Below are positions 1-9,443 of a stretch of 64,000 nt of DNA, one piece after another. Numbering within the stretch: position 1 is the stretch's first letter; each line of letters begins with the position of its first letter. Location: NCBI GenBank assembly GCA_003215635.1, contig QCKC01000008.1, positions 1-64,000 on the forward strand, in the 5' to 3' direction. The DNA comes from Prochlorococcus sp. AG-409-J19. GTDB lineage: Bacteria > Cyanobacteriota > Cyanobacteriia > PCC-6307 > Cyanobiaceae. The notes beneath the pieces are model-generated. The model saw only the letters and a list, made by a program, of their open reading frames with translations. It was not told the origin of the DNA and ran no database searches. Both the position numbers and the translations under genes were made by a program.

Positions 1-333
<333 letters not shown>

Positions 334-421
334 TTAATCGCTCCCAGTGCTGACAAAAGAATTGAACAAAAAATGAAAATCAGGTTTTTATTTTTTGTTA
401 TTTAGTTTGGGAGTCTTGTTT

Positions 422-1024
422 TCAAGCTTCACTGGGATGAGCTATTACCCTGTCTATCAGGCCATATTCCTTAGCTTCTTCTGCACTAAGAAAGTAATCG
501 CGGTCAGTATCTTTTTCGATCTTCTCGAAAGTTTGTCCGGTCATTGATGCCATGGATTTGTTTAGCATTTCTTTGATTCTTAGGATTTCTCTTGCTTCGA
601 TCTCGATATCACTTGCTTGTCTCTGTGCGGTGCCTCCAAGGGGTTGATGAATCATTATGCGGCTGTGAGGGAGTGCTAAACGTTTCGTTTTTGTACCTGC
701 ACCTAATAAAAACGCACCCATAGATGCAGCGAGTCCAACGCAAATTGTCACAACATCACTTTTGACGTATTGCATAGTGTCGAAAATAGCTAAACCAGCT
801 GTTACAGAGCCTCCAGGCGAATTTATATACAGGTATATAGGTTTAGTGCTGTCTTCTGAATCTAGGTAGAGCATCTGAGCTACCAGGCTATTGGCGATTC
901 CGTCAGTAACCTCTTGACCTAGAAACAAGATTCTTTCTGCACCAAGTCGCGTATAGATATCTACCCATCGTTCTAGTTGGCTACCTGGAAGTCGGTAAGG
1001 GACACTTGGAGTTCCAATTGGCAT
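422..1024 (-). CDS. clpP: ATP-dependent Clp protease proteolytic subunit ClpP (active)
   Basis: Serine protease subunit of the Clp complex, which degrades unfolded and tagged proteins together with a ClpC/ClpX ATPase. The 200-residue protein is of normal length. It has the nucleophile Ser101 in GLAASMGAF, the catalytic His126 in [11 protein letters not shown] and the acidic segment [10 protein letters not shown], so the triad looks complete. It sits 78 bp downstream of clpR on the same strand. This matches the cyanobacterial clpP3-clpR pair that forms a mixed ClpP3/R core. Calling it the P3 paralogue rests on that neighbour and not on a comparison of paralogues. Confidence 0.96.
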   Translation of the reverse strand: MPIGTPSVPYRLPGSQLERWVDIYTRLGAERILFLGQEVTDGIANSLVAQMLYLDSEDSTKPIYLYINSPGGSVTAGLAIFDTMQYVKSDVVTICVGLAASMGAFLLGAGTKTKRLALPHSRIMIHQPLGGTAQRQASDIEIEAREILRIKEMLNKSMASMTGQTFEKIEKDTDRDYFLSAEEAKEYGLIDRVIAHPSEA

Positions 1025-1102
1025 GATTAAAGTTGTTTGTAAATAAAGGGTTTTTAATTTTTTGGGTGAACCTATAAGGTTTTAAGAAATGATTCGTTAG
1101 TG

Positions 1103-1774
1103 CTATGTGAAAGGAGGTGATTTCGGTAATTCTTTTCTACTCTCAAGAACTCTGTCTATTAATCCATATTCGACAGCTTGTTTAGGCGTAAGATAGCTCA
1201 TTCGATCAGAATCTTTAGATAATTCCTCAACACTTCGACCAGTATTCTTCGAGAGGATTTGAAGCATCGTTTTTTTATTTTGAATTACTTCCTTTGCACG
1301 AATTTGTATGTCAGTTGCTTGCCCTCGAGCACCACTTCTAGGTTGATGCAACACAATTGAAGCGTGTGGGAGAGCAGCTCTTTGACCTTTCGTTCCTGCG
1401 GAAAGGATTACTGCAGCTGTGCCCATTGCTTGCCCAATACATATTGTGTGGACTGGCGGCTTGACATAGCTTAGTGTGTCGCAAATGGCAAATGCCTCAG
1501 TCTCGAATCCTATTGAATCACCTGTATACCAACTTGTTCCTGTTGAATTGATATAAAAATAGATAGGTTTATCTGGATTGTCGAACTCTAAATAAAGCAA
1601 TTGAGCAATTATTAGTTCAGTTACATCCATACCAAGCTGTCTTTTGGCATCGTCATCTGAGAACAAAGGAAGTCCCAAATAAACAATGCGCTCTTTGAGT
1701 AAAAGTGAAGGCAAATCCGGAGGAGGAGTGCGCATCACTGTTGATTCGCCGTAGTAGGGAGCCGAAACGGTCAT
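1103..1774 (-). CDS. clpR: ClpR, non-catalytic ClpP-like subunit
   Basis: Inactive ClpP paralogue that builds mixed heptamer rings with ClpP3 in cyanobacteria and plastids. The Ser expected in the GxAxSMG motif is Gly here (GQAMGTAAVIL), so it cannot be a working serine protease. The insertion NSTGTSWYTGDSIGFE after the first handle strand is typical of ClpR. I place the start at the ATG at 1774 (MTVSAPYYGES); a TTG two codons upstream at 1780 is possible but less likely. The protein has 223 residues and is probably co-transcribed with the following clpP. Confidence 0.93.
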   Translation of the reverse strand: MTVSAPYYGESTVMRTPPPDLPSLLLKERIVYLGLPLFSDDDAKRQLGMDVTELIIAQLLYLEFDNPDKPIYFYINSTGTSWYTGDSIGFETEAFAICDTLSYVKPPVHTICIGQAMGTAAVILSAGTKGQRAALPHASIVLHQPRSGARGQATDIQIRAKEVIQNKKTMLQILSKNTGRSVEELSKDSDRMSYLTPKQAVEYGLIDRVLESRKELPKSPPFT

Positions 1775-1803
1775 ATGCAAAGATCTCTTTATTGCTTTGG
1801 AGC

Positions 1804-2916
1804 CTAGCGAGGGTTATAGCTCCCTTGCTCATAGTTTTTGTTATTTGGTGGCTCTTTCTCTAATCTCCCAAAGATCATTCGCCCAGTTGGAGTTTGCAAC
1901 TCCCCAGTGATTACAACCTCTTTCCTTGTTCCGACAAAGCTACTTGCTCCTTCTACTACAACCATTGTTCCGTCATCAAGATATCCGATGCCTTGACTTT
2001 CTTCTTTTCCCTCGCGCACTATCTTGAGATTTAATTCTTGGCCTGGTTGAACATTCGGTCTAAGAGCAATGACTAATTCACTTAGGTTTAAGACCTTTAA
2101 TTCATTAACTTCTGCAACTTTAGCTAAATTGTAGTCAGTAGTAATTAGTGTTCCGCCTGTATCTGATGTGAGTTTAAGCAGACGATCATCAGTCCCTTTC
2201 CCTTCGTATTTGGTGCTATTTACTACCAGTTTCCGCCCATAATTAGAGCGCATTGCTGTAAGTAAATTCAAACCCCTTCTACCTTTCCCCCTTTTTTCAT
2301 TATTGCTAGAGTCTGCAAGTTGTTGAAGTTCATCAATTACAGTTTGAGCAATTATGACTTGTCCTTCAAGGATTCCGCAGGCAAGCAAAGATTGAATTCG
2401 ACCATCAATAATTACACTTGTATCTATAATTTTTGCAGTTGCAGGGGTGAGAATTCCTTCTGTTACTAGAAGGGCTTCAGTACTATTTGGATTGAAGAGA
2501 CGAAGAAGATTTCGACCTTGGATTTCTCCAAGATTATAGCCAATTACACCAAAAAAAAGATTGCTAAGGACTGCTGCTAATGGCTTGACCCAGATGATTT
2601 GTGAAGGAACAGGCAATAAAAGTATTGGAGCTAGAATAAGATTTGCTAGAAGTAATCCTAGAATTAAACCTACGGCTCTGCTGATTAATAGGTCCGTGGG
2701 AGTATCTCGAATTTGCTTAACAAGTCTATTTCGGAGTGCTTTGAATATGAATCCTGCAATAAGACCTATTAACCCAGTGATTCCGGTCAGAATATATTTG
2801 AGTTCATTGATGTCTCCAGTTTGTTGGAGAAGAGTTTCAGGTATAAGACCAAACCCGATCCAACCTGCTGCAGCTCCAGAGAAAAGGAATAGAACCAAGA
2901 TGAGAGGATCCACCAT
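1804..2916 (-). CDS. PIN/TRAM-domain integral membrane protein (YacL-like)
   Basis: Multipass membrane protein with a soluble PIN nuclease domain and a C-terminal TRAM domain, the architecture of Bacillus YacL. The N-terminal 130 residues hold about four hydrophobic segments. The PIN domain begins near residue 163 with KIIDTSVIIDGRI, including Asp165 and Asp171, and continues with IDELQQLADSS and TTDYNLAKVAE, which supply further acidic metal ligands. The TRAM segment around residues 290-345 includes GIGYLDDGTMVVVEGA. It is cyanobacterially conserved but its substrate is unknown. It is divergent from hemW. The family assignment is firm and the RNase role is inferred. Confidence 0.88.
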   Translation of the reverse strand: MVDPLILVLFLFSGAAAGWIGFGLIPETLLQQTGDINELKYILTGITGLIGLIAGFIFKALRNRLVKQIRDTPTDLLISRAVGLILGLLLANLILAPILLLPVPSQIIWVKPLAAVLSNLFFGVIGYNLGEIQGRNLLRLFNPNSTEALLVTEGILTPATAKIIDTSVIIDGRIQSLLACGILEGQVIIAQTVIDELQQLADSSNNEKRGKGRRGLNLLTAMRSNYGRKLVVNSTKYEGKGTDDRLLKLTSDTGGTLITTDYNLAKVAEVNELKVLNLSELVIALRPNVQPGQELNLKIVREGKEESQGIGYLDDGTMVVVEGASSFVGTRKEVVITGELQTPTGRMIFGRLEKEPPNNKNYEQGSYNPR

Positions 2917-3009
2917 GGTTCAAAAAATGTCCCCAGTTTCTTTATTACTTAAGCATGATTCATTATTAGAATTTTTGCTCTGGCAGATGACCGCACCTTG
3001 GAGGCAATC

Positions 3010-4320
3010 ATGGGTGTAAAGGATGTTTTGATGCCACCCCGTAGTGCCTATGTGCATATTCCTTTTTGTCATCGGCGTTGCTTTTACTGTGATTTTGCGG
3101 TGGTACCACTAGGTGATCGAGCTAGAGGATCAGTGGGGCCAGGGAGTTCTTCTATTAATGCTTATTTGAAGCTCCTTCATAAAGAGGTTTCTTTATGTCC
3201 TTATGGCCCTCCTTTGGCAACTGTTTATCTAGGTGGTGGTACACCTTCATTATTAACACCTCAGCAGATTAGTTCTTTATTAGAAAATTTAAGAAATCAT
3301 TTTGGTTTTCAGCAAGGTGCTGAAGTCACACTTGAGATGGATCCTGCCAGTTTTGATAGGGAATACTTGCAAAAAGTTCTAGAAATAGGTATTAATCGAG
3401 TCAGTCTTGGCGGACAAAGTTTTGATGACACAGTGCTTGCTGGACTTGGGAGGAGGCATACTCATCAGCATTTGATTAATGCATGTAGATGGCTAAATAA
3501 TGCGAAAGTTAGAGGAGACCTTGTTAGTTGGAACTTGGATCTTTTACAAGGTTTGCCTGGCCAAGATTTGTCCTCTTGGATAAATCAACTTGAGCAGGCT
3601 CTAGAGACTAGAGCTCCGCATCTTTCTATTTATGAGCTTTCAATTGAATCAGGAACAGTATTTGAATGGAAGCAAAAACGAGGAGAATTATTTTTGCCAG
3701 ATGAAGAATTAGCTTCAGAGATGATGATTCTTACAAGTGAGCTTCTTAGAAAAGCAGGATTTAGTCATTATGAAATTTCTAATTACGCTATCCCAGGTCA
3801 TGCTTCACGTCATAATAGAGTTTACTGGAGCGGAGCAGGTTGGTGGGGTTTTGGTCTTGGTGCAACCAGTTCTCCTTGGGGGCAGAGATTTGCTCGTCCA
3901 AGGACAAGAAACTCTTATGATCAATGGATTAAAAGTCAAGAATATAATGGTCTAGAGTCTTCATTAATTTCTTCTTTAGCTAAAGAATTAAGTCTCGAAG
4001 ATCAAATCTTGATTGGACTAAGAAGAAAGGAAGGTGTTAACTTAATAGCTTTAAGTGAATCTTGGGGATGGAATAATGAAGAATCTGCATCGTTTTTAGA
4101 ACTTTTAAAAATACGTTGGAAATCTGCTTTCGAAAAAGGTTGGATTCAACAAAAAGGAAGAAGATTTTTTTTAAGTGATCCAAGAGGAATGATGATTAGT
4201 AATCAGGTCCTTATAGAAGTTATTCGATGGTGGGAGTCTTTACCTCTTGATGCTGTTGATTTATCCAGTCGTGAAGTGCTTCCACGCAAAGTTCTCTCAC
4301 ATTTAGTAGGGGAGGACTAA
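3010..4320 (+). CDS. hemW: Radical SAM heme chaperone HemW (coproporphyrinogen oxidase-like)
   Basis: Radical SAM protein of the HemN/HemW family. HemW members bind and deliver heme and lack true coproporphyrinogen dehydrogenase activity. The cluster motif CHRRCFYC supplies Cys20, Cys24 and Cys27, followed by [10 protein letters not shown] (the SAM-binding glycines). The extra N-terminal Cys pattern of HemN is not seen, so HemW is preferred. I chose the ATG at 3010 because GGAG lies six bases upstream; a TTG at 2998 and an ATG at 3031 are alternatives. The last 101 bp overlap the convergent panB gene. Confidence 0.9.
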   Translation: MGVKDVLMPPRSAYVHIPFCHRRCFYCDFAVVPLGDRARGSVGPGSSSINAYLKLLHKEVSLCPYGPPLATVYLGGGTPSLLTPQQISSLLENLRNHFGFQQGAEVTLEMDPASFDREYLQKVLEIGINRVSLGGQSFDDTVLAGLGRRHTHQHLINACRWLNNAKVRGDLVSWNLDLLQGLPGQDLSSWINQLEQALETRAPHLSIYELSIESGTVFEWKQKRGELFLPDEELASEMMILTSELLRKAGFSHYEISNYAIPGHASRHNRVYWSGAGWWGFGLGATSSPWGQRFARPRTRNSYDQWIKSQEYNGLESSLISSLAKELSLEDQILIGLRRKEGVNLIALSESWGWNNEESASFLELLKIRWKSAFEKGWIQQKGRRFFLSDPRGMMISNQVLIEVIRWWESLPLDAVDLSSREVLPRKVLSHLVGED

Positions 4321-5014
4321 ATGGCGGTTGTTTCTCAGTAAGTCCAAGTAGATCAGCGGTTACCCTTACCTGACCATCACAGTCTTCACCTGCGCCTATT
4401 CCGATCACAGGAATTTGGAGTTCTTTCCTGATCTCGCTAGCAACTATTGCTGGGATATGTTCTAAAACAATTGAGAAACATCCAGCGGTCTCTAGTTTCT
4501 TTGCATCCAGTTTGATTCGTTTTTGGCTACTTGGATCTTGAGCTTGGGGAAGGTAGCCAAGGCTATTAACAGATTGAGGGGTCAGTCCTAAGTGTCCCAT
4601 TACTGGAATACCCATCCTTATAAGTCTCGTTATTACGGCAATAACTTCTGGTTCTGCCCCTTCAAGTTTGACAGCAGCTGCACATGAATTTTTCAAAAGA
4701 TTTCCAGCAGCAGCTACAGCCTTGTCTTCTCCGCATTGATAGCTCAAAAAAGGCAAGTCACAAATGACAAGAGGTTGCTTGGAAATTGGTCCAATGAAAC
4801 CTCTCCCTACAGCTTTCGTATGATGGAGCATTTCTTCAAGGGTTGCAGGCAAAGTAGTGGAGTGGCCAAGAACAACCATGGCAAGTGAGTCTCCAACAAG
4901 TACTACATCAGCACCTGCTGCCTGAACAATTGAGGAGGAAAGGCTGTCCCATGCCGTTAATACAGTTATAGACCGACCTTTTTCCTTAAAGCTAATTAAA
5001 TCTGCTGGGCGCAT
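4220..5014 (-). CDS. panB: 3-methyl-2-oxobutanoate hydroxymethyltransferase
   Basis: First committed enzyme of pantothenate (coenzyme A) synthesis, adding a hydroxymethyl group from methylene-tetrahydrofolate to ketoisovalerate. The 264-residue protein has the PanB signatures [37 protein letters not shown] and [11 protein letters not shown], and the C-terminal [14 protein letters not shown] with metal and substrate ligands. Length is normal. Its last 34 codons run opposite the 3' end of hemW. Both proteins look intact there, so the overlap appears to be real coding on both strands. Confidence 0.95.
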   Translation of the reverse strand: MRPADLISFKEKGRSITVLTAWDSLSSSIVQAAGADVVLVGDSLAMVVLGHSTTLPATLEEMLHHTKAVGRGFIGPISKQPLVICDLPFLSYQCGEDKAVAAAGNLLKNSCAAAVKLEGAEPEVIAVITRLIRMGIPVMGHLGLTPQSVNSLGYLPQAQDPSSQKRIKLDAKKLETAGCFSIVLEHIPAIVASEIRKELQIPVIGIGAGEDCDGQVRVTADLLGLTEKQPPFSPPLLNVRELCVEALHDWINQQHQEVKTPTIE

Positions 5015-5058
5015 CTCAGGTTGACATTATTTGGGTGGACCCTTGCTAGAATTTACTT

Positions 5059-5152
5059 GACTCGGACCCATGCGGTCTCGACGCCTAAACCTGGTCAGGA
5101 CCGGAAGGTAGCAGCCAAAAGGGATGCTCGAGGCAGGCGTGGATTCCGGGTC
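5059..5152 (+). ncRNA. ffs: Signal recognition particle RNA (4.5S-type, about 94 nt)
   Basis: The centre holds the SRP helix 8 hallmark GGTCAGGACCGGAAGGTAGC near 5092-5111, including the GGAA-type tetraloop and the symmetric loop bases that bind the Ffh M domain. The two ends, GACTCGGACC and CCGGGTC, pair in a long stem with only a few mismatches. This supports boundaries near 5059 and 5152. The gene lies on the + strand between two - strand genes (panB and ftsZ), so it must have its own promoter. Its protein partner Ffh is encoded at 32.1 kb. Confidence 0.95.
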
Positions 5153-5163
5153 GTCACAATCAT

Positions 5164-6288
5164 TTAATTGCTTTGGTCTCTCCTGACTTGTCGAAGTCTT
5201 AGAAATTCAGGAATACTTGCCCCAGGTTCTTTAGGTGGTGATTGGTTCTTGGTATTTGGAGAAATCAGTCTGTTGGAAGAGCTTCTCCCTATATAAGGCT
5301 GGTTGCCTTCAAAGCCAGTTGCAATAACAGTTACTTGAATTTCTCCTTCTAGTTTCTCATCAACCACAGCTCCAACAATGATATTTGCTTCTGGGTCAAC
5401 TACGTCATATATGACCTCTGATGCAGAGGTCATATCTTCTAGGGTCATATCGCTGCCTCCGCTGATATTAATTACGCAGCCTTTTGCGCCGTCGATTTGA
5501 GCTGCTTCAAGAAGAGGGCTGTTGATTGCTGCCTGAGCTGCTTCAAGCGCTCTAGATCTTCCAGAACCAACTCCAATGCCTAGTAGCGCCGTACCAGCTT
5601 CTGTCATCACGGAACGAACGTCTGCGAAGTCAACGTTTACGAGTCCAGGCAGAGTGATGATATCGCTAATCCCCTTGACTCCCATTCTTAAAACATCATC
5701 TGCATTTTGAAAAGCTTCTTGAAGCGGAGCACTTGAAATAACGTCTTTTAACCGGTCATTAGGAATGACAATAAGTGTGTCAACATTTTCTGCTAGTCGA
5801 GCTATTCCTTCATCGGCTTGTCTCATACGTCTACGGCCTTCAAATCCAAATGGTTTAGTAACTATTCCTACCGTTAGGGCACCGCTTTCTTTTGCTACCT
5901 CTGCTACTACAGGGGCTGCTCCAGTGCCAGTACCGCCTCCCATGCCTGCGGCAATAAAAACCAAGTCTGATCCCTCTAGAGCCTGTTGAAGGTCAGGTTT
6001 TGATTCCTCAGCCGCTTTTTGGCCAATACTGGGGTTGCCGCCTGCTCCAAGTCCTCTGGTAAGAGATTGACCTAATTGCATCCGGTTGGGTGCATCAGAT
6101 TGAAGTAGGGCTTGGGCATCTGTGTTAAGAACCCTATATGCCACCCCTTCGAGATCACTAAGGATCATTCGGTTGACAGCATTACTGCCACCACCACCAA
6201 CTCCAATCACCTCAATACGGGCTGATTGACTGGGGTTAATTCCATCGAGCTTCATTAGCCCGGATTTGTTCCCGATAGCCATCTCCAT
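5164..6288 (-). CDS. ftsZ: Cell division GTPase FtsZ
   Basis: Tubulin-like GTPase that polymerises into the division ring at midcell. The GTP-binding tubulin signature GGGTGTG is at residues 117-123, preceded by the N-terminal [14 protein letters not shown] loop. The T7 catalytic loop region includes [11 protein letters not shown]. The C-terminus ends in a short linker and [16 protein letters not shown], the variant of the conserved tail that binds FtsA/ZipA-type partners; in cyanobacteria the membrane tether is Ftn2/ZipN or SepF. At 374 residues it is of usual length. ftsQ lies upstream on the same strand, with a J-domain gene between them. Confidence 0.97.
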   Translation of the reverse strand: MEMAIGNKSGLMKLDGINPSQSARIEVIGVGGGGSNAVNRMILSDLEGVAYRVLNTDAQALLQSDAPNRMQLGQSLTRGLGAGGNPSIGQKAAEESKPDLQQALEGSDLVFIAAGMGGGTGTGAAPVVAEVAKESGALTVGIVTKPFGFEGRRRMRQADEGIARLAENVDTLIVIPNDRLKDVISSAPLQEAFQNADDVLRMGVKGISDIITLPGLVNVDFADVRSVMTEAGTALLGIGVGSGRSRALEAAQAAINSPLLEAAQIDGAKGCVINISGGSDMTLEDMTSASEVIYDVVDPEANIIVGAVVDEKLEGEIQVTVIATGFEGNQPYIGRSSSNRLISPNTKNQSPPKEPGASIPEFLRLRQVRRDQSN

Positions 6289-6453
6289 CTGCAGATTTAA
6301 TCATTGAGGTTTCGTGCATTATGTCTCTAACAGCGAGTTCTGTAGAAATTTTCAAAAAGGTTATCTTTTTGAACTTGGATGATTTCATAGGCAATTCGGC
6401 CTATTTAGGAGGGCGCTGGCATTGAGATGTATTGCTACATAAGGCTTTTAAGG

Positions 6454-6870
6454 TTAGGTGTTTATCCAATTCAGAATTGATAGACAAAATATCAAAATAA
6501 GGATTAGCAGAAATTTCTCTGCAGTATTGAAGTCTGTGGAATTATCTTTTGGGGTTGGTTTCGAAGGGGGTTCTGAAGACTTTTTTTGTTGGTAAAATTC
6601 CTTGATTTCAAAGCTTGGGCGTCCAGATACCTCCCATTCCAAACGTTTTTGAGGATCACTTAAGACTTTGTAGGCTTCATTGATCCATTTAAACCGCTCT
6701 TCTGCGTTCTTATTGTTCATGTTTAAATCAGGATGCCAACGCATTGCTTCTTTCTTAAAGGCTTGCCTGACCTCTATTGAGTTACTCCCTGGACTAAGTC
6801 CTAATAAGGACCAATAGGTAAATTTACGCTGGGATGAATTGGACAATTTTTTTTGCATTAAATAAACCAT
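6454..6870 (-). CDS. Small J-domain protein with C-terminal membrane helix
   Basis: Hsp40-type J-domain protein expected to stimulate an Hsp70 (DnaK). The J domain carries YWSLLGLSPGSNSIEVRQAF, the invariant HPD in RWHPDLN, and FKWINEAYKVLSDPQKR. A polar linker rich in Lys, Ser and Pro follows, then one hydrophobic segment (FLLILILIFCLSILNW) at the very C-terminus that would anchor it in a membrane. No Gly/Phe or zinc region is present, so it is not DnaJ itself. The start is uncertain: ATG at 6870 was chosen, with ATG at 6858 and TTG at 6891 as alternatives. It sits between ftsQ and ftsZ. Confidence 0.8.
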   Translation of the reverse strand: MVYLMQKKLSNSSQRKFTYWSLLGLSPGSNSIEVRQAFKKEAMRWHPDLNMNNKNAEERFKWINEAYKVLSDPQKRLEWEVSGRPSFEIKEFYQQKKSSEPPSKPTPKDNSTDFNTAEKFLLILILIFCLSILNWINT

Positions 6871-7069
6871 CGATATCGAGAAAAAGAGCAATTGACCAGA
6901 CTTGTTAAATGAATTTTTGTTTTTTATTTAAAATCATCAATTCTCATCAAGACTTCCTGACTAAAATATTCGATCTGGTTTTTCTCACTCCAGGATAAGT
7001 ATTCTTAGCATTTAATGCTCTTGATATCCTATCCTCCATGTCGTTAATCCGTTTGATTTGTGTTGGAAT

Positions 7070-7879
7070 TCAGGGTAGCTGAATTTCTGGCTTTGAAGGA
7101 TCCCTGATATCTATTATTGCCTCATTATTCTCAATAAATTTCTTTGGTAGAAGTATATTTAGCTTTGAAATTGTTTTTAATTGTTTATCTAATATTGATT
7201 TTTCACTTCCTAGTTGTATCAGCTTAAAGTTCTTAGTGCCAAGACTTAAATCACCTTGGGGTGATATTATTATCCTCTCAAGATTGCCACCAAGATATTC
7301 CCTGCTTTTTAGGATGGTTGCAATTCTTTCTTTCTCTATCTGCGTCCATCCCTCAACTCTTACTGTTGTATTTAAATCCTTTAATTTATAAGCTATAGCA
7401 ATTGGTATCCAGTTTCCTTTTTCATCTAACATGCCATTCTCTTTCCCAGTGGATAGTTTCCTAGATGCGGAAGCGATTATTTTTGTTTGTTGTAATTCAA
7501 TTTCAACTCTAGGAGGGAACATCTTCCTCCTTACGAAAGCATCTTCTATCGGCAGATCTTCTAATAGACTAATTTTAATTGACTGTGGATCGATTTCCAT
7601 TAGTGATTGATTTATGATCTGCTTTGTTGAGTCATTTAAGTGTTTTTTCTTTAAGTTACCAGCTCCTTTGATGATTATTCCTTCTGGATATATTGGCCGC
7701 CATCCTTGTTGAATGAATATTTCGATCAATGCTATTGATAATGCTGAAAGCAATATTGTTCTCCATAGGAGAACAATATTGTTATGTTCGGAGCTCCTAG
7801 TTGGTTCTCTACTTTTAATCTTCCCATTGTAGACATTGTTATATTTGTATTTTGTATCCCTTGATCCCCTATTAGTCAT
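7070..7879 (-). CDS. ftsQ: Cell division protein FtsQ/DivIB
   Basis: Bitopic division protein linking early and late divisome parts. A basic, polar cytoplasmic tail of about 35 residues is followed by one membrane helix (IVLLWRTILLSALSIALIEIF). A POTRA-like region then begins IIIKGAGNLKKKHLN and PQSIKISLLEDLP, with the typical LPIEDAFVRRKMFPPRVEIE. The C-terminal beta domain is diverged, as in other cyanobacterial FtsQ. The start overlaps the preceding ORF by 4 nt (ATGA), suggesting translational coupling. Gene order ddl - ORF - ftsQ - ftsZ supports the call. Confidence 0.88.
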   Translation of the reverse strand: MTNRGSRDTKYKYNNVYNGKIKSREPTRSSEHNNIVLLWRTILLSALSIALIEIFIQQGWRPIYPEGIIIKGAGNLKKKHLNDSTKQIINQSLMEIDPQSIKISLLEDLPIEDAFVRRKMFPPRVEIELQQTKIIASASRKLSTGKENGMLDEKGNWIPIAIAYKLKDLNTTVRVEGWTQIEKERIATILKSREYLGGNLERIIISPQGDLSLGTKNFKLIQLGSEKSILDKQLKTISKLNILLPKKFIENNEAIIDIRDPSKPEIQLP

Positions 7880-8286
7880 AGGTCACAACGAGATTTTGAC
7901 ATTAGTTCTTTCATCCATGTCCGGGCGCGATCTGCATCAGTAAAGGGCACATCCATTTCTTTACCCTTTCCAACGAGTCTCAATCGACATCTTCCCTGAG
8001 ATTCATCAGTTAATGGAGCCTCACCAGAGGAAAGAGCCATTAACTCGACAAGTTCTAGTTTGCTTATTTGAAATTCTCCCTGTAGTTGAAAGGTCCCCGC
8101 CTCGAAACTGCTCCAAATGAGAACACCTTCTTTTAGTCGAGCGGCGCATGAGCCATCTAGTTTTGAAAGTTCTGAGTCCTTCGCCCATTCTCTAAAAAGG
8201 TTCTGTCTCCTTCTCTCTAGCCAACCAAGAGCAGTTAAGAGAACAAAAGAGATTAAAAGAGGGAACCAAAGTAAACCGTGAATCAT
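7876..8286 (-). CDS. Conserved hypothetical protein with N-terminal membrane anchor
   Basis: The 136-residue protein starts with one hydrophobic segment (GLLWFPLLISFVLLTALGW) and then Arg-rich residues, so it is probably anchored with the rest in the cytosol. The remainder has alternating strand-like segments such as GVLIWSSFEAGTFQLQGEF and CRLRLVGKGKEMDVPFTDAD, suggesting a small beta-rich domain. I do not recognise the family. Its stop overlaps the ftsQ start by 4 nt and ddl lies just upstream, so a link with wall synthesis or division is possible from context only. Confidence 0.8.
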   Translation of the reverse strand: MIHGLLWFPLLISFVLLTALGWLERRRQNLFREWAKDSELSKLDGSCAARLKEGVLIWSSFEAGTFQLQGEFQISKLELVELMALSSGEAPLTDESQGRCRLRLVGKGKEMDVPFTDADRARTWMKELMSKSRCDL

Positions 8287-8332
8287 TGCTCAGGAGAAGG
8301 TGAAGTCCTTATTGAATTGCCTTTGGAAATTT

Positions 8333-9394
8333 TTACTCTCCAGCGGCATATAGAAGTTTGGCTACGAGTTGTTCGAGATTTATTCCCGAGGCTTCCCATA
8401 ACAATGGATACATACTTTTTGGGGTAAATCCAGGCATTGTATTTATTTCGTTAATCCAAATTTGGTTCGTATTTTCGTTATAAAAGAAATCCACTCTTGC
8501 TAATCCACTAGCATTAACGGCTTCACATGCCTTTAATGAGTAATTTTTGACTTGCTTTTCTATCTTTTTTGGAATGGGAGCAGGTATTAAGGATTCGCTG
8601 TTTCCCTCTGAATACTTTGTGTGATAGTCGTACCAGTCCGCATTAAAGGAGATTTCTCCTACAACCGATGTCCTTAACTCATTTCCACCTAAAATTGCGC
8701 ATTCCAGTTCTCTTGCTTCGACGCTTTCCTCAACAATAATTCTTTCGTCTAGATCGCCAGCTTTCTTTAGAGATTGCAAAAGTTCTTTTCTATTGAAAGC
8801 TTTACTTACTCCTACTGAAGATCCTAGGTTGGCAGGCTTAACAAATAATGGATAATGGAGTTTCTTTTCTAATTGTTCAATTAAATTATTTTCTTTGTTT
8901 GATTGGGTAAAAATACTTTTGTTAAGTCCTAAATATTCTACTTGAGGTATTTTGGCTGCCGAAAAAGCCGCCTTCATAGCAATTTTGTCCATTCCTAATG
9001 CTGAGCCAAGAATTCCAGAGCCAACAAATGGTTTTTTGGTCAGTTTTAAAAGTCCTTGAATTGTTCCGTCTTCTCCGTTAGGGCCATGAAGAACAGGAAA
9101 CCATATCTCAACCTCATTGCTCTCTTGTGGTAATTCTGTAAAGCCTTCAAAAGATGTTTCCGTTGAGAGACCTTTTATCTTCTTTGAAAAACCCTTAATA
9201 AGGACTTCTTCAGCAATAGAACCTCCCCACCATTTTCCTTTTTTATCAATATAAAATAGTATTACTTTGAATCTAGAACTGTTTGAGTCTCTTCTTAAGG
9301 CTTTGAAAATTGTCAAGGCTGAAATAATAGAAACATTATGCTCTCTCGATTCTCCACCAAAAATAAGACCAACGGATTTCATTCTGTGATTCAT
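8333..9394 (-). CDS. ddl: D-alanine--D-alanine ligase
   Basis: ATP-grasp enzyme that joins two D-alanines for the peptidoglycan stem peptide, in the cytosol. The N-terminus has VGLIFGGESREHNVSI, followed by PVLHGPNGEDGTIQGLL, FVKPANLGSSVGVSKA (ATP-grasp lysine and the phosphate loop) and the C-terminal metal ligands in RVDFFYNENTNQIWINEINT. The end carries PGFTPKSMYP, a DdlA/B hallmark. The protein has 353 residues. ATG at 9394 is used; the internal ATG at 9382 (MKSVGLIFGG) fits the family start equally well. Confidence 0.95.
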   Translation of the reverse strand: MNHRMKSVGLIFGGESREHNVSIISALTIFKALRRDSNSSRFKVILFYIDKKGKWWGGSIAEEVLIKGFSKKIKGLSTETSFEGFTELPQESNEVEIWFPVLHGPNGEDGTIQGLLKLTKKPFVGSGILGSALGMDKIAMKAAFSAAKIPQVEYLGLNKSIFTQSNKENNLIEQLEKKLHYPLFVKPANLGSSVGVSKAFNRKELLQSLKKAGDLDERIIVEESVEARELECAILGGNELRTSVVGEISFNADWYDYHTKYSEGNSESLIPAPIPKKIEKQVKNYSLKACEAVNASGLARVDFFYNENTNQIWINEINTMPGFTPKSMYPLLWEASGINLEQLVAKLLYAAGE

Positions 9395-9443
9395 TTATTA
9401 TGTGCCTCAAAATACATTAATGGTTTTTTAGCATTTGGATAAT

